Notes: generated by a model not told the origin, from the sequence alone. DNA of 64,000 nt from Rossellomorea vietnamensis NBRC 101237 (GCF_001591825.1 NZ_BCVQ01000007.1:1-64000), one strand, 5' to 3'; counted from the stretch's first letter, positions 31,636 to 40,107 are shown. Numbers and translations are program-made.

Positions 31636-31899
31636 ATGGAGTTATTTCCACTTATGATATTTCAAATATTCATAATGTTGTTATTGGTGAGTGCTTTTGC
31701 GTTGCTTCTCTACAAAATGTATAAGCGATTAAACGTAACGTATCCTTTATTCGTTAGTGTATTGGTGACAATAACATTTCTGCTCATATTTAATGTTCAA
31801 AATCTGTTGTCTGCAATCGCATTATCCTCGAACATCTTGTTTTCGATTATGGTGTATCTTGTTGCTATTAATATTAATCAACGAAAAAATTTCGAGTGA
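31636..31899 (+). CDS. Small membrane protein, hypothetical
   Basis: This 87-residue protein is almost entirely three hydrophobic helices (LMIFQIFIMLLLVSAFALLL, YPLFVSVLVTITFLLIF, AIALSSNILFSIMVYLVAI) with short basic linkers. ATG 31636 is preceded by AAGGAGGGG; the upstream in-frame ATG has no ribosome site. It starts a two-gene operon with a DUF3139-like protein. No known family was recognised. Confidence 0.65.
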   Translation: MELFPLMIFQIFIMLLLVSAFALLLYKMYKRLNVTYPLFVSVLVTITFLLIFNVQNLLSAIALSSNILFSIMVYLVAININQRKNFE

Positions 31900-31916
31900 C
31901 TTGAGGGGGTTGTATT

Positions 31917-32309
31917 TTGAAGAAATACATAAAACCAATAATTATTGTGTTAGTTTGTTTCGTTGTTGTTGGAGTCCCAATGATTATTTATGATGCATTA
32001 TATGGAAACTTTATAAGGGATTATTTAATGGAAAAACAAGTCAAAGAACATTTGTTGGGAAATGGCTATACAGAAGAAGATTTTCTATCAATTGAAGCAG
32101 AATACAGTATGAAGTTAAATACGAATAGAATCAAAGGCACATTTGCTTACGTTATTTTTAAAGATGAGCCTAAGGAAAAATATGTATATATGCAATGGAG
32201 AGAAACAGGGAAAATTCAGCAAGAATGTAGTTATTACAGCGAAGGAACAGGGGCGTATGAAATGAAATATACCGAAGAAAGAAAACATATGATTAAAAAT
32301 TGTTTTTAA
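31917..32309 (+). CDS. DUF3139-like exported or membrane-anchored protein
   Basis: This 130-residue protein starts with TTG after GAGGGGG. It has one N-terminal hydrophobic helix (PIIIVLVCFVVVGVPMIIY), then an extracytoplasmic domain beginning KQVKEHLLGNGYTEEDFLSIEAEYSMK and ending in a short beta-rich part with YVYMQWRETGK. This matches the DUF3139 arrangement of Bacilli, whose role is unknown. It follows the small membrane gene by 18 bp. A 30-bp repeat follows its stop. Confidence 0.65.
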   Translation: MKKYIKPIIIVLVCFVVVGVPMIIYDALYGNFIRDYLMEKQVKEHLLGNGYTEEDFLSIEAEYSMKLNTNRIKGTFAYVIFKDEPKEKYVYMQWRETGKIQQECSYYSEGTGAYEMKYTEERKHMIKNCF

Positions 32310-32314
32310 GTCAT

Positions 32315-32345
32315 AGAGGGTTTTAACCGCATAAGAAGGAATATA
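32315..32345. repeat. GGGTTTTAACCGCATAAGAA repeat, copy 1
   Basis: A stretch of about 30 bp after the DUF3139 stop matches, with a few changes, the stretch at 33979-34007 after the broken GNAT gene. Both sit directly downstream of genes in the AT-rich accessory region, so they may mark repeat-mediated gene acquisition. Confidence 0.55.
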
Positions 32346-32517
32346 GACAAAAAGGACAGATCCATTTTAGGTCTGATTATATTACTGTAAAAAAAGAGAT
32401 ATTTACACTGCTATATCTGCTGCTAATTTTGGTGTGATTTAAGAGTAGAGTGGAGACGGTTTTTACTCTATCTTTTCCTATCGCCCGTTCCCCAAAAATC
32501 GACAAGGAGGTTATCAG

Positions 32518-33024
32518 ATGACAAGTGGATTCTCAATAATGGATTTTGAAATAATGACTGAACGGCTTTACTTGAGTATATGGGAGGAATCAGATGCATT
32601 TTGGTATAGGGAACTTGTTGGGGAACGTGGAGTTGATAAGCCAACTCTTGAAGATGCACGCCAACATGTTATCAGTTTACGTGATAGAGCACTGGAAAGT
32701 GGTATAGGTGCACTTACAATCCGACGCAAAAATGAAGGAGATATGATTGGGTATTGTGGATTAATTATTGGTCGTTCTACTATAGAAGAGCCGGAAATTG
32801 CTTATGAACTGTTCAAAAGTGTCCACGGGAAAAGCTATGCAACAGAAGCTGCATCAGCAATTATAGAAGCTGCGGGCGCAACTGGGCGTAAACGTCTGTG
32901 GGCTACTGTTGGGTCTTGGAATATTGCTTCCTTTCGAGTTCTTGAAAAGATTGGTTTCATACGCCACCATAGTACCTGGAAAGAAGATGGAGAAGAAGTT
33001 GTTTGGAACATGCGTGATCTTTAG
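32518..33024 (+). CDS. GNAT N-acetyltransferase, RimJ/RimL-like
   Basis: This 168-residue acetyltransferase has an initial substrate strand (MTERLYLSIWEESDAFW), the central IRRKNEGDMIGYCGLIIG strands, the acetyl-CoA helix after EIAYELFKSVHGKSYATEAASAIIEAA, and a VGSWNIASFRVLEKIGF ending. Proteins like this acetylate protein N-termini or small-molecule amines. AAGGAGG precedes the ATG. No operon partner is evident, and the substrate is unknown. It sits in an AT-rich accessory stretch with other GNAT remnants. Confidence 0.8.
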   Translation: MTSGFSIMDFEIMTERLYLSIWEESDAFWYRELVGERGVDKPTLEDARQHVISLRDRALESGIGALTIRRKNEGDMIGYCGLIIGRSTIEEPEIAYELFKSVHGKSYATEAASAIIEAAGATGRKRLWATVGSWNIASFRVLEKIGFIRHHSTWKEDGEEVVWNMRDL

Positions 33025-33139
33025 ATATCAAATAACTTAAGATCAACTATTTGATCCGACTTTTGCCCTTATTAAATTGTTGGGTGGGCTGGATAATTGA
33101 AGGGGAAAACTAATTCCCAAACAAAGTGAGGTATATCAA

Positions 33140-33370
33140 GTGGACTTATTACTCTGGATCACTATTGGCTTCATTATAATCGGATATATTGTGCTCACTT
33201 CTATGAAAACAAGTATGGAAAATAAGCTCGCATATATAAAAGCAAATTCGGAAGATGAGAAGAGCTCAGTGAAAGCTAAATCCATCATTTGGTGGATAGC
33301 GAGTACGACTGTTTGGGGAATTGTTTGTATGATTCTTGTTGTTTGGTATTTTCATCATCACTTTGGATGA
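33140..33370 (+). CDS. Small two-helix membrane protein, hypothetical
   Basis: This 76-residue frame starts with GTG after a GTGAGGT site. It has two hydrophobic helices (LLLWITIGFIIIGYIVLTS and WWIASTTVWGIVCMILVVWYF) around a charged loop. No family was recognised. Moderate confidence because the start and ribosome site are not strong. Confidence 0.5.
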   Translation: MDLLLWITIGFIIIGYIVLTSMKTSMENKLAYIKANSEDEKSSVKAKSIIWWIASTTVWGIVCMILVVWYFHHHFG

Positions 33371-33431
33371 TAGGGTTGAATGATCATTAAATAATGCAGT
33401 TTCAAAACATCAATAAAGGAAGTGCGTATTA

Positions 33432-33977
33432 TTGGGTAGTGAAGGTAAACTCATTATTTCTCCTTTAAAGGATGAATTAATTGATGACATCAATCAAACA
33501 AATGATTCTTTTAAAGTGTTTGGAAGGCTTGTACCCAGTTTTCAATCAGGGAAATGGTCTTTTGAAGAAAAACTATTTGATGAAACCAAAGATATTCGTT
33601 TCCCGGATGATAAACTTGATTGGAGCCAATAAATAAACAGTGAAGATAAAGCTCTATTTTTAGCTTATAAGAATAATGAATGCATTGGGCAAATTAGAGT
33701 AGTGAAGGATTGGAATCGCTTCTGTTATATTGAAAACATAGCTACTAAAAAAGATTATAGAGGCAGTGGAGTCGGAGCGTTGCTATTAAAGAAAGCAGAA
33801 GAGTGGGCGAAACAAAGAGAACTTATCGGAATGTCCTTGGAAGCACAGGATGATAATCTCGGTGCATGCAGATTTTATGTGAAACAAGGGTTCATACTAG
33901 GTGGAGTTGACACATTGAAGCAGTCCTATAATCCTAATATTGAAACCACTTTGTACTGGTATAAGTTATTCAAGTAA
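33432..33977 (+). pseudogene. SatA-like streptothricin N-acetyltransferase, broken by one in-frame stop
   Basis: The frame from TTG 33432 (AAAGGAAG upstream) reads through a GNAT of about 180 residues except for TAA at 33630-33632, between LDWSQ and INSEDKALFLAY. Downstream are the acetyl-CoA motif ATKKDYRGSGVGALLLKKAEEW and the C-terminal LEAQDDNLGACRFYVKQGF, close to Bacillus YyaR/SatA. A Tyr codon (TAY) changed to TAA is the simplest explanation. The second half has no ribosome site of its own. It is therefore a recent pseudogene or a sequencing error rather than two genes. Confidence 0.75.
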
Positions 33978-33978
33978 C

Positions 33979-34007
33979 GGGGCTTTAACGGCATAAGAAA
34001 AAACATA
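33979..34007. repeat. GGGCTTTAACGGCATAAGAA repeat, copy 2
   Basis: This second copy of the repeat seen at 32315-32345 lies two bases after the stop of the broken SatA-like gene. Confidence 0.55.
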
Positions 34008-34335
34008 AAATTGCTTTTACAGTGATTCTAATAATCAATTCAACATTAGCGGCATTCGCAATTGACTTCATCGGCAAGACTCTTCAAAGACTAATAAACC
34101 CCAAATACGTGAATATCATCATCATTTTTTTGCTTCTTTAATGGTAAGAGGTTCTGATTTGTTTAGCATTTTAGGGAGTTGGAGCATCGCGTGCCTAATA
34201 GCTTTTTTCATAAGCCCCATTTGTAATGGTAGAGTTGTCATCATGATAACTCTTTTTTACATTTTTTGAAACTTTTCACCATATTTGTGCGTATTTAAAT
34301 AAAAAGGCTGTAAGTATGAAAAGGAGAGTGATACG
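34008..34335. other. Gene-poor stretch with degraded coding traces
   Basis: One frame from about 34022 encodes a hydrophobic 39-residue run (VILIINSTLAAFAIDFIGKT) ended by TAA. Another from 34141 encodes about 43 residues with a membrane-like segment (ACLIAFFISPIC). Neither has a ribosome site. They may be remnants of a membrane protein. No RNA gene was seen here. Confidence 0.3.
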
Positions 34336-35301
34336 GTGAAGAAAGTATTTCCCCTATTAAAAATAGTTACTATTCTATTTCTTCTTGTTAGTTGCTCTAA
34401 TAAGAGTGATAATGAAGAATTACCTTCACAGGAAAGAGTGGAGTTTTCTAACAACGAACAAAACTTTCGTATTATCCCTTTATATGAGGAAGTCTTAAAT
34501 TATACAAAGGAAATGAAGGGAGCTAAATCACCAGACAATAAACAAGTTTATATTGATAGCGTAATCAAACCTTTTCAGGATATTGTCTCAGAGGAAGAAA
34601 TCCATATGTCAAATGGGTACTTCTCTTACTTCTCTCCAACTAATCAGATTGAGAAACTAGAAGAGAATACCATCAAACTCTTGAAGAATCAGGAGTTAAT
34701 CAACAGCTTAATTAAAGAATCATTATTAAAATCCTCTCAGGAACTGGGAGGGACTGATAAGACTATTTTTATAATGCCAATCTCTCCTGAAGATGTTTTC
34801 CCAATTCAAAATATGGAGGGAGTGAGTGGCGTTGCATTAGATGAAAATGCTGTTTTAATTAACATTGACCCCTCTTTTTCTGAAGAAGAGTTAAAGTATG
34901 TGGTGGCACACGAGTATCATCATACTATACGGAGAGAGAATAATGAATTAAGAAAGACTTTAATAGATTCCTTCATAACTGAAGGAGGGGCTGATGTATT
35001 TGCTAGAAGTATTTATCCAGATAAAACTCCCCCTTGGATACAAGAACCCTTAACCGAAGAGTCCAAAGCTATAATTTTAGAAGGTTTAAAAGAGAATTTA
35101 AATACAGTGGACAGCGCTACATATACTGATTTTAGAATGGGCAATCGGGTAAAAGAGATTCCAATCTGGTCAACCTATCGAATGGGATATTTGATTGTTG
35201 AAAGCTATGTTGACAATCATCCTGATGCATCACTTAAAGAGTGGACTCAGTTAGAAGCAGAGGCAATTTTAAAAGGGAGCGATTACGCATTCACTGAATA
35301 A
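34336..35301 (+). CDS. DUF2268-like zinc-metallopeptidase lipoprotein
   Basis: This 321-residue protein starts with GTG (AAAGGAGAG upstream) and has a lipoprotein signal ending LLVSCSN. Residues around 190-220 contain VAHEYHHTI, an HExxH zinc motif, followed by ITEGGADVFAR, whose Glu may be the third ligand. This is the layout of DUF2268 predicted Zn-dependent proteases. It should be anchored on the outer face of the membrane. The target is unknown. It is a monocistronic gene with a perfect terminator. Confidence 0.75.
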   Translation: MKKVFPLLKIVTILFLLVSCSNKSDNEELPSQERVEFSNNEQNFRIIPLYEEVLNYTKEMKGAKSPDNKQVYIDSVIKPFQDIVSEEEIHMSNGYFSYFSPTNQIEKLEENTIKLLKNQELINSLIKESLLKSSQELGGTDKTIFIMPISPEDVFPIQNMEGVSGVALDENAVLINIDPSFSEEELKYVVAHEYHHTIRRENNELRKTLIDSFITEGGADVFARSIYPDKTPPWIQEPLTEESKAIILEGLKENLNTVDSATYTDFRMGNRVKEIPIWSTYRMGYLIVESYVDNHPDASLKEWTQLEAEAILKGSDYAFTE

Positions 35302-35336
35302 TTAACTTTAATTGAATAAGACATTACTTAAATCTT

Positions 35337-35369
35337 AAAAGGACCGACTTTAAAGTCGGTCCTTTTGTT
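35337..35369 (+). terminator. Terminator of the DUF2268 lipoprotein gene
   Basis: AAAAGGACCGACTT (35337-35350) and AAGTCGGTCCTTTT (35353-35366) form a perfect stem, followed by GTTT. Confidence 0.9.
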
Positions 35370-35476
35370 TGAGAATTATACTGTGGTTCACTCAGGGGGA
35401 TTTGTGTGATTTTATATCAGATTTTATACGTTATTTATCTGTTTACACCTCACAAGTAAACCCTTTTATCCATATG

Positions 35477-38464
35477 CTACTCAATCCCCTTATCATCCTT
35501 CATCAACTTCTTCATATCAATCTTAAGCATCCGGTCCATCGGGTAGGTGGTGGTGTAGCGGTATTTGTTGGCACCGGATTCAAATACGACGTAGAGTTCT
35601 TTTTGTATTTCTACTATTCCCTCTGGCATCGGGATGGCTTCGACACTCTGACGGGGTTTGGCCGTGTGACCATCCAGGAACCATAATGGAACTTGTTTTC
35701 CTTCTACAGTGGCATAGGCATGAGGGTCTTCCTTCAACGGATATTCATAGCGATACAGAACACTGTCGTTTGCCCTGCCATAGGAAGTGCTGAGGGTGAC
35801 GCCATTTCTTGCTGCCTTCTGCATGATGGCTCCCTGGACTTTTCCAGTCGTGGAGAGTACGTACTCGGGAACGGCGTTATGGTCAGGCGAGCCATTCCAC
35901 TGCTCTTTACTCAGCATGTCGTTGTTTCGTTCCAGATCGTATCCGATCATCCATGCGTAGTGCATGTCTCCGTCCCTGTTCTCGATGTGATGGGAGGGAT
36001 CGGTCGGGTATGAGCTTGCTTCATAGAATTCCCCGACCCAAAGGATGCCTTCATCATAGACGGTGTATGCCGCTTCGACGGGGATGGGGATCTGTTTGGT
36101 GAACTGGATTTCGCCGTTGTTTGGTGCATTGACCAGGTCGCTTAAATTGAAGCTGAATAAGTGATTCTCTGATGCGACCCAGCCGTGATCACGACTGACG
36201 GTTACACCGCCTGCATGCCCGGTGTAAGGTGTGCCGTCCGTATTGTAGAGGACAACGGATTTCACTAGTGCTCCGGTTGTGCGGTCTGTAACGGTTATGG
36301 TACCCGGTCGGATCCCATCATCGATGTAGCCGATGGTAAGGAGCCAGTCTTTTTTCTTGTAATAGGACAATCCTTGTGGAACAAGACCTTCTGATAGTCC
36401 GGCGATCACCGGGCCGTCGGTACTGATATCCCAAAGGTCCTGATAGGCGGGATCTTTTTCATGCTGGGACCGTTCCACCTGGGTGATGATCTGATGATCC
36501 GGTGTGACGGTTACGGGATCTGATTTCTCTGATATGTTTCCTGATGTATCCTCAGCGCTTACTTGTAACGTGTATGTTTGATGACCGACTAGCGTGTAAA
36601 GAGTAAAGTCGGTCTGGGATGGATCGACGGAATATTCAAGTTCTCCATCTTTGTAAATGTGATAGCGATATAGATCGGTTTCACTGGAAGCGTCCCATGT
36701 TAAAACGGCTTCCCCGTTGCCTGCAGTGGCTTTCACGTTGGTCGGTGTTTGCGGTGCTGCTTCATCTGACACGGGACGATCAGGTGCTTGATCTTCTATG
36801 ACCCATCCAGGTGTCGGACTTTGACCCGCAGCCAATTTTTCCATCGTCCGGGTATTATCCTTTGGATAGGAATAGGTGACGGTTTGTTTTAGGGAAACGT
36901 CCTCTCCTGAATAATCGGCCCTTACTACTTCCCTTCCATCAGGGTCGTAAACGGTCAGTGTATTGCCGCCGTTGACCAGGCCGGCGATATCACTGAGGAC
37001 AATGATATCCTCTTCCTGAAGATACTTACTACTATAAGAATAAAAATAGTTATAGTTGAACGCTTCAAGGGAGATAGGGCTGATGGCAGTGTTCCTGGTC
37101 CAGATCACTACCGTATCCCAAGGCTTTAAGATATGAGTGTCCCCGATTTCTTCATCCCAGTTGTAGGACGCGAACCGATATCCTTTTAAATCGATTGGGT
37201 CGGGGCTGTTGTTATAAAGCTCGAAGTATTCAAATGCATCATAACCTGCATAGTTATCTGTATTCGGAAGCAATTCCGTGATCAGCAGGTTTGGTGTCGG
37301 GACATTTTCACTCGGGCCTGTGACGAGTGGTTTGGTCGGTTCCGATTCGTTTCCGACGTGGTCGATTGCCGTTACTTTGAAAGAATACTCCCTGTTCAAT
37401 TCCAGAGGGGATACGTTCAGGCTATTTTGGTCAGCATGAACTGTCCCGTAAAGCGTCCCGTTGATGTAGATGCGGTATCCGGCAAGATCACTGTCAGGAT
37501 TGGCATTCCAAAGCAGCTTGACATGATCCTTGCCTGGAGTTGCTTTCAATCCGGAAGGCGTGGCTGGGGCTACGCTGTCCACGACCTCTTGTGGGACAGC
37601 GTGGACTTCTTTAGTTGCCGGGGATTCATTTCCTTCTGCGTCCACGGATGTCACCCGGAATGTATAGGTCTTTCCATTCTCCAACCCGTTTATGATTGAT
37701 GTGGCAGCGTCCGTGGAAGTAATCGATCCATCAGATTGGTAGACTTGATAGGAAACAGCACCATCTGTCGCTTCCCACTCAAGGGTAACCGACTGGTTGG
37801 CTGGAGTTGCGGTCAGGTTTGCAGGTGTCGAGGGACCAGCTACCTGTCTGGTCAGAACGACGCCTGGAGTCGGCTGTTCATCGTTTTTCATCTTGGTCAT
37901 CGCAGCAGAGCCGGTGGCCTGATAGGTGATGCTCCGGTTCGTGATGCCATCGACTTCGCCATCATTGATCAGAGCGGTGCTGAGGATCGTGCCGTCTGCG
38001 TTCGCAATTCCTACCTGACGCAGGCTGCTGTCATGCAATCCCTGACCAGTTGAGGTCAGCTTGACTTCGTATACATCCTCGGGCGTGAGGTTCATCTCAT
38101 AATTGGAGTTGAAGTCCCAAAGGGGTACATCAGGATAGGCTAATTTCTTTAACCAAAGGACGAGGGAATCTTTCGGCTGGATGATTTTATCTTCGATGGG
38201 CCAGCGGTTGGCAGGGCTTGAGAAGTTACTTGTGAAGTATTGAAGCTGATAGTCTTGAAGGTTGATGGCTTCTGTGGTGGTATTAAAGATTTCGACGTAC
38301 TCATAGGGCTGTCCTGACCCTGCAGATTTGGTGACGATTTCCGTAATGATAAGGGGCGGGTTGGTTTCTTGCGCACTTGCGTTGTGGACCTGAAGCAGTA
38401 GCAGTCCGGTGAAAGCTAAAGCAACAAAGGCGGCTATCCGGGTGATTGAGTGGTTTTTCAACAT
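35477..38464 (-). CDS. Large secreted protein with lamin-tail and fibronectin type III domains
   Basis: This exported protein of about 995 residues has a signal peptide ending at NASAQE. Domain order: lamin-tail-like (LIITEIVTKSAGSGQPYEYVEIFN), two fibronectin III repeats (ANLTATPANQSVTLEWEA and GLKATPGKDHVKLLWNA), a second lamin-tail (LLITELLPNTDNYAGYDAFEYFELYN), a third FN3 (NVKATAGNGEAVLTWDA), then a C-terminal domain of about 330 residues with propeller-like strands (LLTIGYIDDG, GILWVGEF). No sortase signal is seen. Such proteins bind extracellular DNA, glycans or partner enzymes. The leader shares a motif and terminator with the Ugp-like operon leader, suggesting coregulation. The C-terminal domain is not recognised. 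Confidence 0.75.
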   Translation of the reverse strand: MLKNHSITRIAAFVALAFTGLLLLQVHNASAQETNPPLIITEIVTKSAGSGQPYEYVEIFNTTTEAINLQDYQLQYFTSNFSSPANRWPIEDKIIQPKDSLVLWLKKLAYPDVPLWDFNSNYEMNLTPEDVYEVKLTSTGQGLHDSSLRQVGIANADGTILSTALINDGEVDGITNRSITYQATGSAAMTKMKNDEQPTPGVVLTRQVAGPSTPANLTATPANQSVTLEWEATDGAVSYQVYQSDGSITSTDAATSIINGLENGKTYTFRVTSVDAEGNESPATKEVHAVPQEVVDSVAPATPSGLKATPGKDHVKLLWNANPDSDLAGYRIYINGTLYGTVHADQNSLNVSPLELNREYSFKVTAIDHVGNESEPTKPLVTGPSENVPTPNLLITELLPNTDNYAGYDAFEYFELYNNSPDPIDLKGYRFASYNWDEEIGDTHILKPWDTVVIWTRNTAISPISLEAFNYNYFYSYSSKYLQEEDIIVLSDIAGLVNGGNTLTVYDPDGREVVRADYSGEDVSLKQTVTYSYPKDNTRTMEKLAAGQSPTPGWVIEDQAPDRPVSDEAAPQTPTNVKATAGNGEAVLTWDASSETDLYRYHIYKDGELEYSVDPSQTDFTLYTLVGHQTYTLQVSAEDTSGNISEKSDPVTVTPDHQIITQVERSQHEKDPAYQDLWDISTDGPVIAGLSEGLVPQGLSYYKKKDWLLTIGYIDDGIRPGTITVTDRTTGALVKSVVLYNTDGTPYTGHAGGVTVSRDHGWVASENHLFSFNLSDLVNAPNNGEIQFTKQIPIPVEAAYTVYDEGILWVGEFYEASSYPTDPSHHIENRDGDMHYAWMIGYDLERNNDMLSKEQWNGSPDHNAVPEYVLSTTGKVQGAIMQKAARNGVTLSTSYGRANDSVLYRYEYPLKEDPHAYATVEGKQVPLWFLDGHTAKPRQSVEAIPMPEGIVEIQKELYVVFESGANKYRYTTTYPMDRMLKIDMKKLMKDDKGIE

Positions 38465-38491
38465 CATTTCCTCCTTCTTTTATTGTTTATG

Positions 38492-38601
38492 TAAAAAAGA
38501 AAAGAACCCCATGGCAATGGGGTGCACGATGACCGTACACACGATTGACACAGGGTTCTCCTCATCTCTACCCGCTATATTGACTGTTTAATTCCATCAT
38601 A
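38492..38601 (-). ncRNA. Attenuator-like leader of the lamin-tail gene
   Basis: On the minus strand a TATGAT -10 (plus 38596-38601, weak -35) is followed by ACTGTTTAA, AACAG and then GGG-TAGAGATGAGGAGAA-CCCTGTG (38548-38573). After a spacer comes a perfect terminator CCCCAT-TGCC-ATGGGG and T-rich tail (38492-38522), all upstream of the ribosome site. The loop block matches that of 21479-21504 except at one base. A promoter, motif, terminator and gene in this order indicate transcription attenuation. Confidence 0.6.
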
Positions 38602-38674
38602 CAATAGACCCACGATTGAGGAAATGGGCATTTAGATTTAATTTAGTGTATATTTTGAATTTTTAGATATATTA

Positions 38675-38847
38675 TTGAAATGAAGAGGGAATTGGTGTAT
38701 GATGAAAGGAATAAGATGAAGCTTGGTAGGAAGAGTAGAAGAGATCCCCCTATGAAGCGAATGGTTTGATTTTTTTCACAATAATGTGGAGAAATCATGT
38801 ATTCGTTTTGTGGCGCGGTCTTTTTTTCATTTAAGGAGGAAGAGGTC
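38675..38847 (+). ncRNA. Promoter and conserved structured 5' leader of mgtC-like gene 2
   Basis: TTGAAA (38675-38680), 17 bp, TATGAT (38698-38703) give about a 135-nt leader homologous to 20658-20819. AAGCGAAT pairs with ATTCGTTT, the compensated version of AAGCGAAC/GTTCGTTT in copy 1. AAGAGATC can pair with GGTCTTTT as an outer stem. An extra 12-13 nt sit between the inner arms. The T8 run before the ribosome site could belong to a termination switch. Confidence 0.6.
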
Positions 38848-39387
38848 ATGGGGCATTACATGAGTGAAGTAACAAGATTTTTCTGGCAGCATGATATTTA
38901 TTTCCGGATTGTCGTGAGCGCAATATTGGGGTTTATCATCGGGTGGGACCGGACATCCAAAAATAAACCCGCGGGTTTGAAAACATATACGTATGTATCA
39001 GTAGCATGCACCTTGATCACGATCGTCTCGATCGAAGGTGCCGAGATGCTCAGTCAACCGGGGAGCGGAAAGATGATGGATCCGTTCCGTCTTGCCGCTC
39101 AGATCGTATCCGGTCTGGGATTCCTTGGGGCAGGCGTAATCCTGAAGGACGGACTAAGGGTAAAGGGACTCACTTCAGCAGCAATGATTTTCTACGTGGG
39201 GGGAGTCGGTATCGGCATTGGAGCGGGATTCTATTCCCTCGTCATCTTTGCCACACTGGTAACCTTCATCATTACAAAAATAGGAAACATCTTTGAAGAG
39301 CGGGAGATCACAATCGTACGAGTCCGCCTCCCATGGATTGGGAAAAAAAGAAAAGAAGACGATGCAGAAAAAAAGGTAGGGACCTAA
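38848..39387 (+). CDS. MgtC/SapB-family membrane protein, paralogue 2
   Basis: This 179-residue membrane protein has the same core as the gene at 20820 (FIIGWDR, KPAGLKTYTYVSVACTLIT, GLGFLGAGVILKDGLRVKGLTSAAMIFYVGG). The C-terminal tail is longer and basic/acidic (VRLPWIGKKRKEDDAEKK). ATG 38848 has AAGGAGG eight bases upstream. MgtC proteins affect membrane energetics and Mg2+ homeostasis. Conserved leaders imply that both copies respond to the same signal. The terminator is a perfect bidirectional stem shared with the convergent glpP. Confidence 0.85.
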   Translation: MGHYMSEVTRFFWQHDIYFRIVVSAILGFIIGWDRTSKNKPAGLKTYTYVSVACTLITIVSIEGAEMLSQPGSGKMMDPFRLAAQIVSGLGFLGAGVILKDGLRVKGLTSAAMIFYVGGVGIGIGAGFYSLVIFATLVTFIITKIGNIFEEREITIVRVRLPWIGKKRKEDDAEKKVGT

Positions 39388-39420
39388 AAGGACTGGAACT
39401 CAAAGGAGTTCCAGTCCTTT
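39387..39420. terminator. Bidirectional terminator between mgtC-like gene 2 and glpP
   Basis: AAAGGACTGGAACTC (39387-39401) and GAGTTCCAGTCCTTT (39406-39420) form a perfect 15-bp stem, with T-rich ends on either strand. Confidence 0.9.
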
Positions 39421-39424
39421 CTAG

Positions 39425-39994
39425 TCAAACATCCAGATTCCAAAGCTTCGGATCCCCGGAAGAAATAGCGAGGGCGCCGGCACTCAACCCATTCAGAATA
39501 TCCTGTTTATTACTGATCAAGCCACCAGCAATGATGGGGAGGGTTGTCATAGTCGTGAGTTTATCAATAATAGAAGGCATGAGACCAGGTAGGACTTCAA
39601 TGGCATCGGGCTTGCAGTTATGGGAGATGTCAATCCCCTTCTCAAGGGCATTTCGGTCGATGAGAAAAAGGCGCTGAATTGTCATCAATCCTTCTTCCTT
39701 TGCATACTTGATCAGGTTGCTTCTTGTCGTAATGATGCCAGCCGGCTTCCAAATTTCTGCTATGTATTTAATGGCACTCTTCGTATTGGACAGCCCATCG
39801 ATGAAATCAATATGGATAAACGTAGTTTTACCGGCTTCCTTCAGCTTTTTCAAATAGCCGTTCATCGTAATCAAATTGCCCGTAAGAATGAAGACGATGT
39901 TGGCGTTTGACTGTATGGCTTTGTCGAGGTCCTTTTCCTCCTTGATGGAAGCGATGACCTGGGATTGGACGATGTCGATAATGTTTGGTTTCAT
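39425..39994 (-). CDS. glpP: Glycerol-3-phosphate-responsive antiterminator GlpP
   Basis: This 189-residue TIM-barrel RNA-binding protein shows the GlpP signatures SNANIVFILTGNL, TTFIHIDFIDGLSNTKSAIKYI, GIITTRSNLIKYAKEEGL, QRLFLIDRNALEKG and PDAIEVLPGLMPSII...PIIAGGLI. With glycerol-3-phosphate bound, GlpP prevents termination in leaders of glycerol genes. No glpF/K/D genes are in the window, but two leaders here (21.4 and 38.5 kb) combine a shared motif with terminators and may be its targets. The ribosome site is AAAGGGG. Confidence 0.9.
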   Translation of the reverse strand: MKPNIIDIVQSQVIASIKEEKDLDKAIQSNANIVFILTGNLITMNGYLKKLKEAGKTTFIHIDFIDGLSNTKSAIKYIAEIWKPAGIITTRSNLIKYAKEEGLMTIQRLFLIDRNALEKGIDISHNCKPDAIEVLPGLMPSIIDKLTTMTTLPIIAGGLISNKQDILNGLSAGALAISSGDPKLWNLDV

Positions 39995-40107
39995 GTAATT
40001 GGCCCCTTTGAAAAGTCTGAATATTTTTTCTTTTAGTATAGCATAGTTGTAAAAGATGCCTCATACAATTATCGGTTGTAAGAAACGGTAAAGAACCAGA
40101 GCTGATC

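Noticed and set aside
33432-33977. Two separate small GNAT genes
   Set aside because: The two halves are one continuous frame with a single stop codon and together match one SatA-like protein; the second half has no ribosome site.
35369-35686. 105-residue plus-strand frame opposite the lamin-tail gene
   Set aside because: It is antisense to the real 995-residue gene and lacks a ribosome site.
38492-38601. Known riboswitch class (T-box, SAM, lysine, M-box, c-di-GMP) at the lamin-tail leader
   Set aside because: None of the conserved cores of these classes is present; only the metN leader at 52745 shows an S-box core.
38643-38849. 68-residue minus-strand frame before mgtC-like gene 2
   Set aside because: It lies across the conserved promoter and leader of the plus-strand gene; the conservation is explained by RNA and promoter elements.
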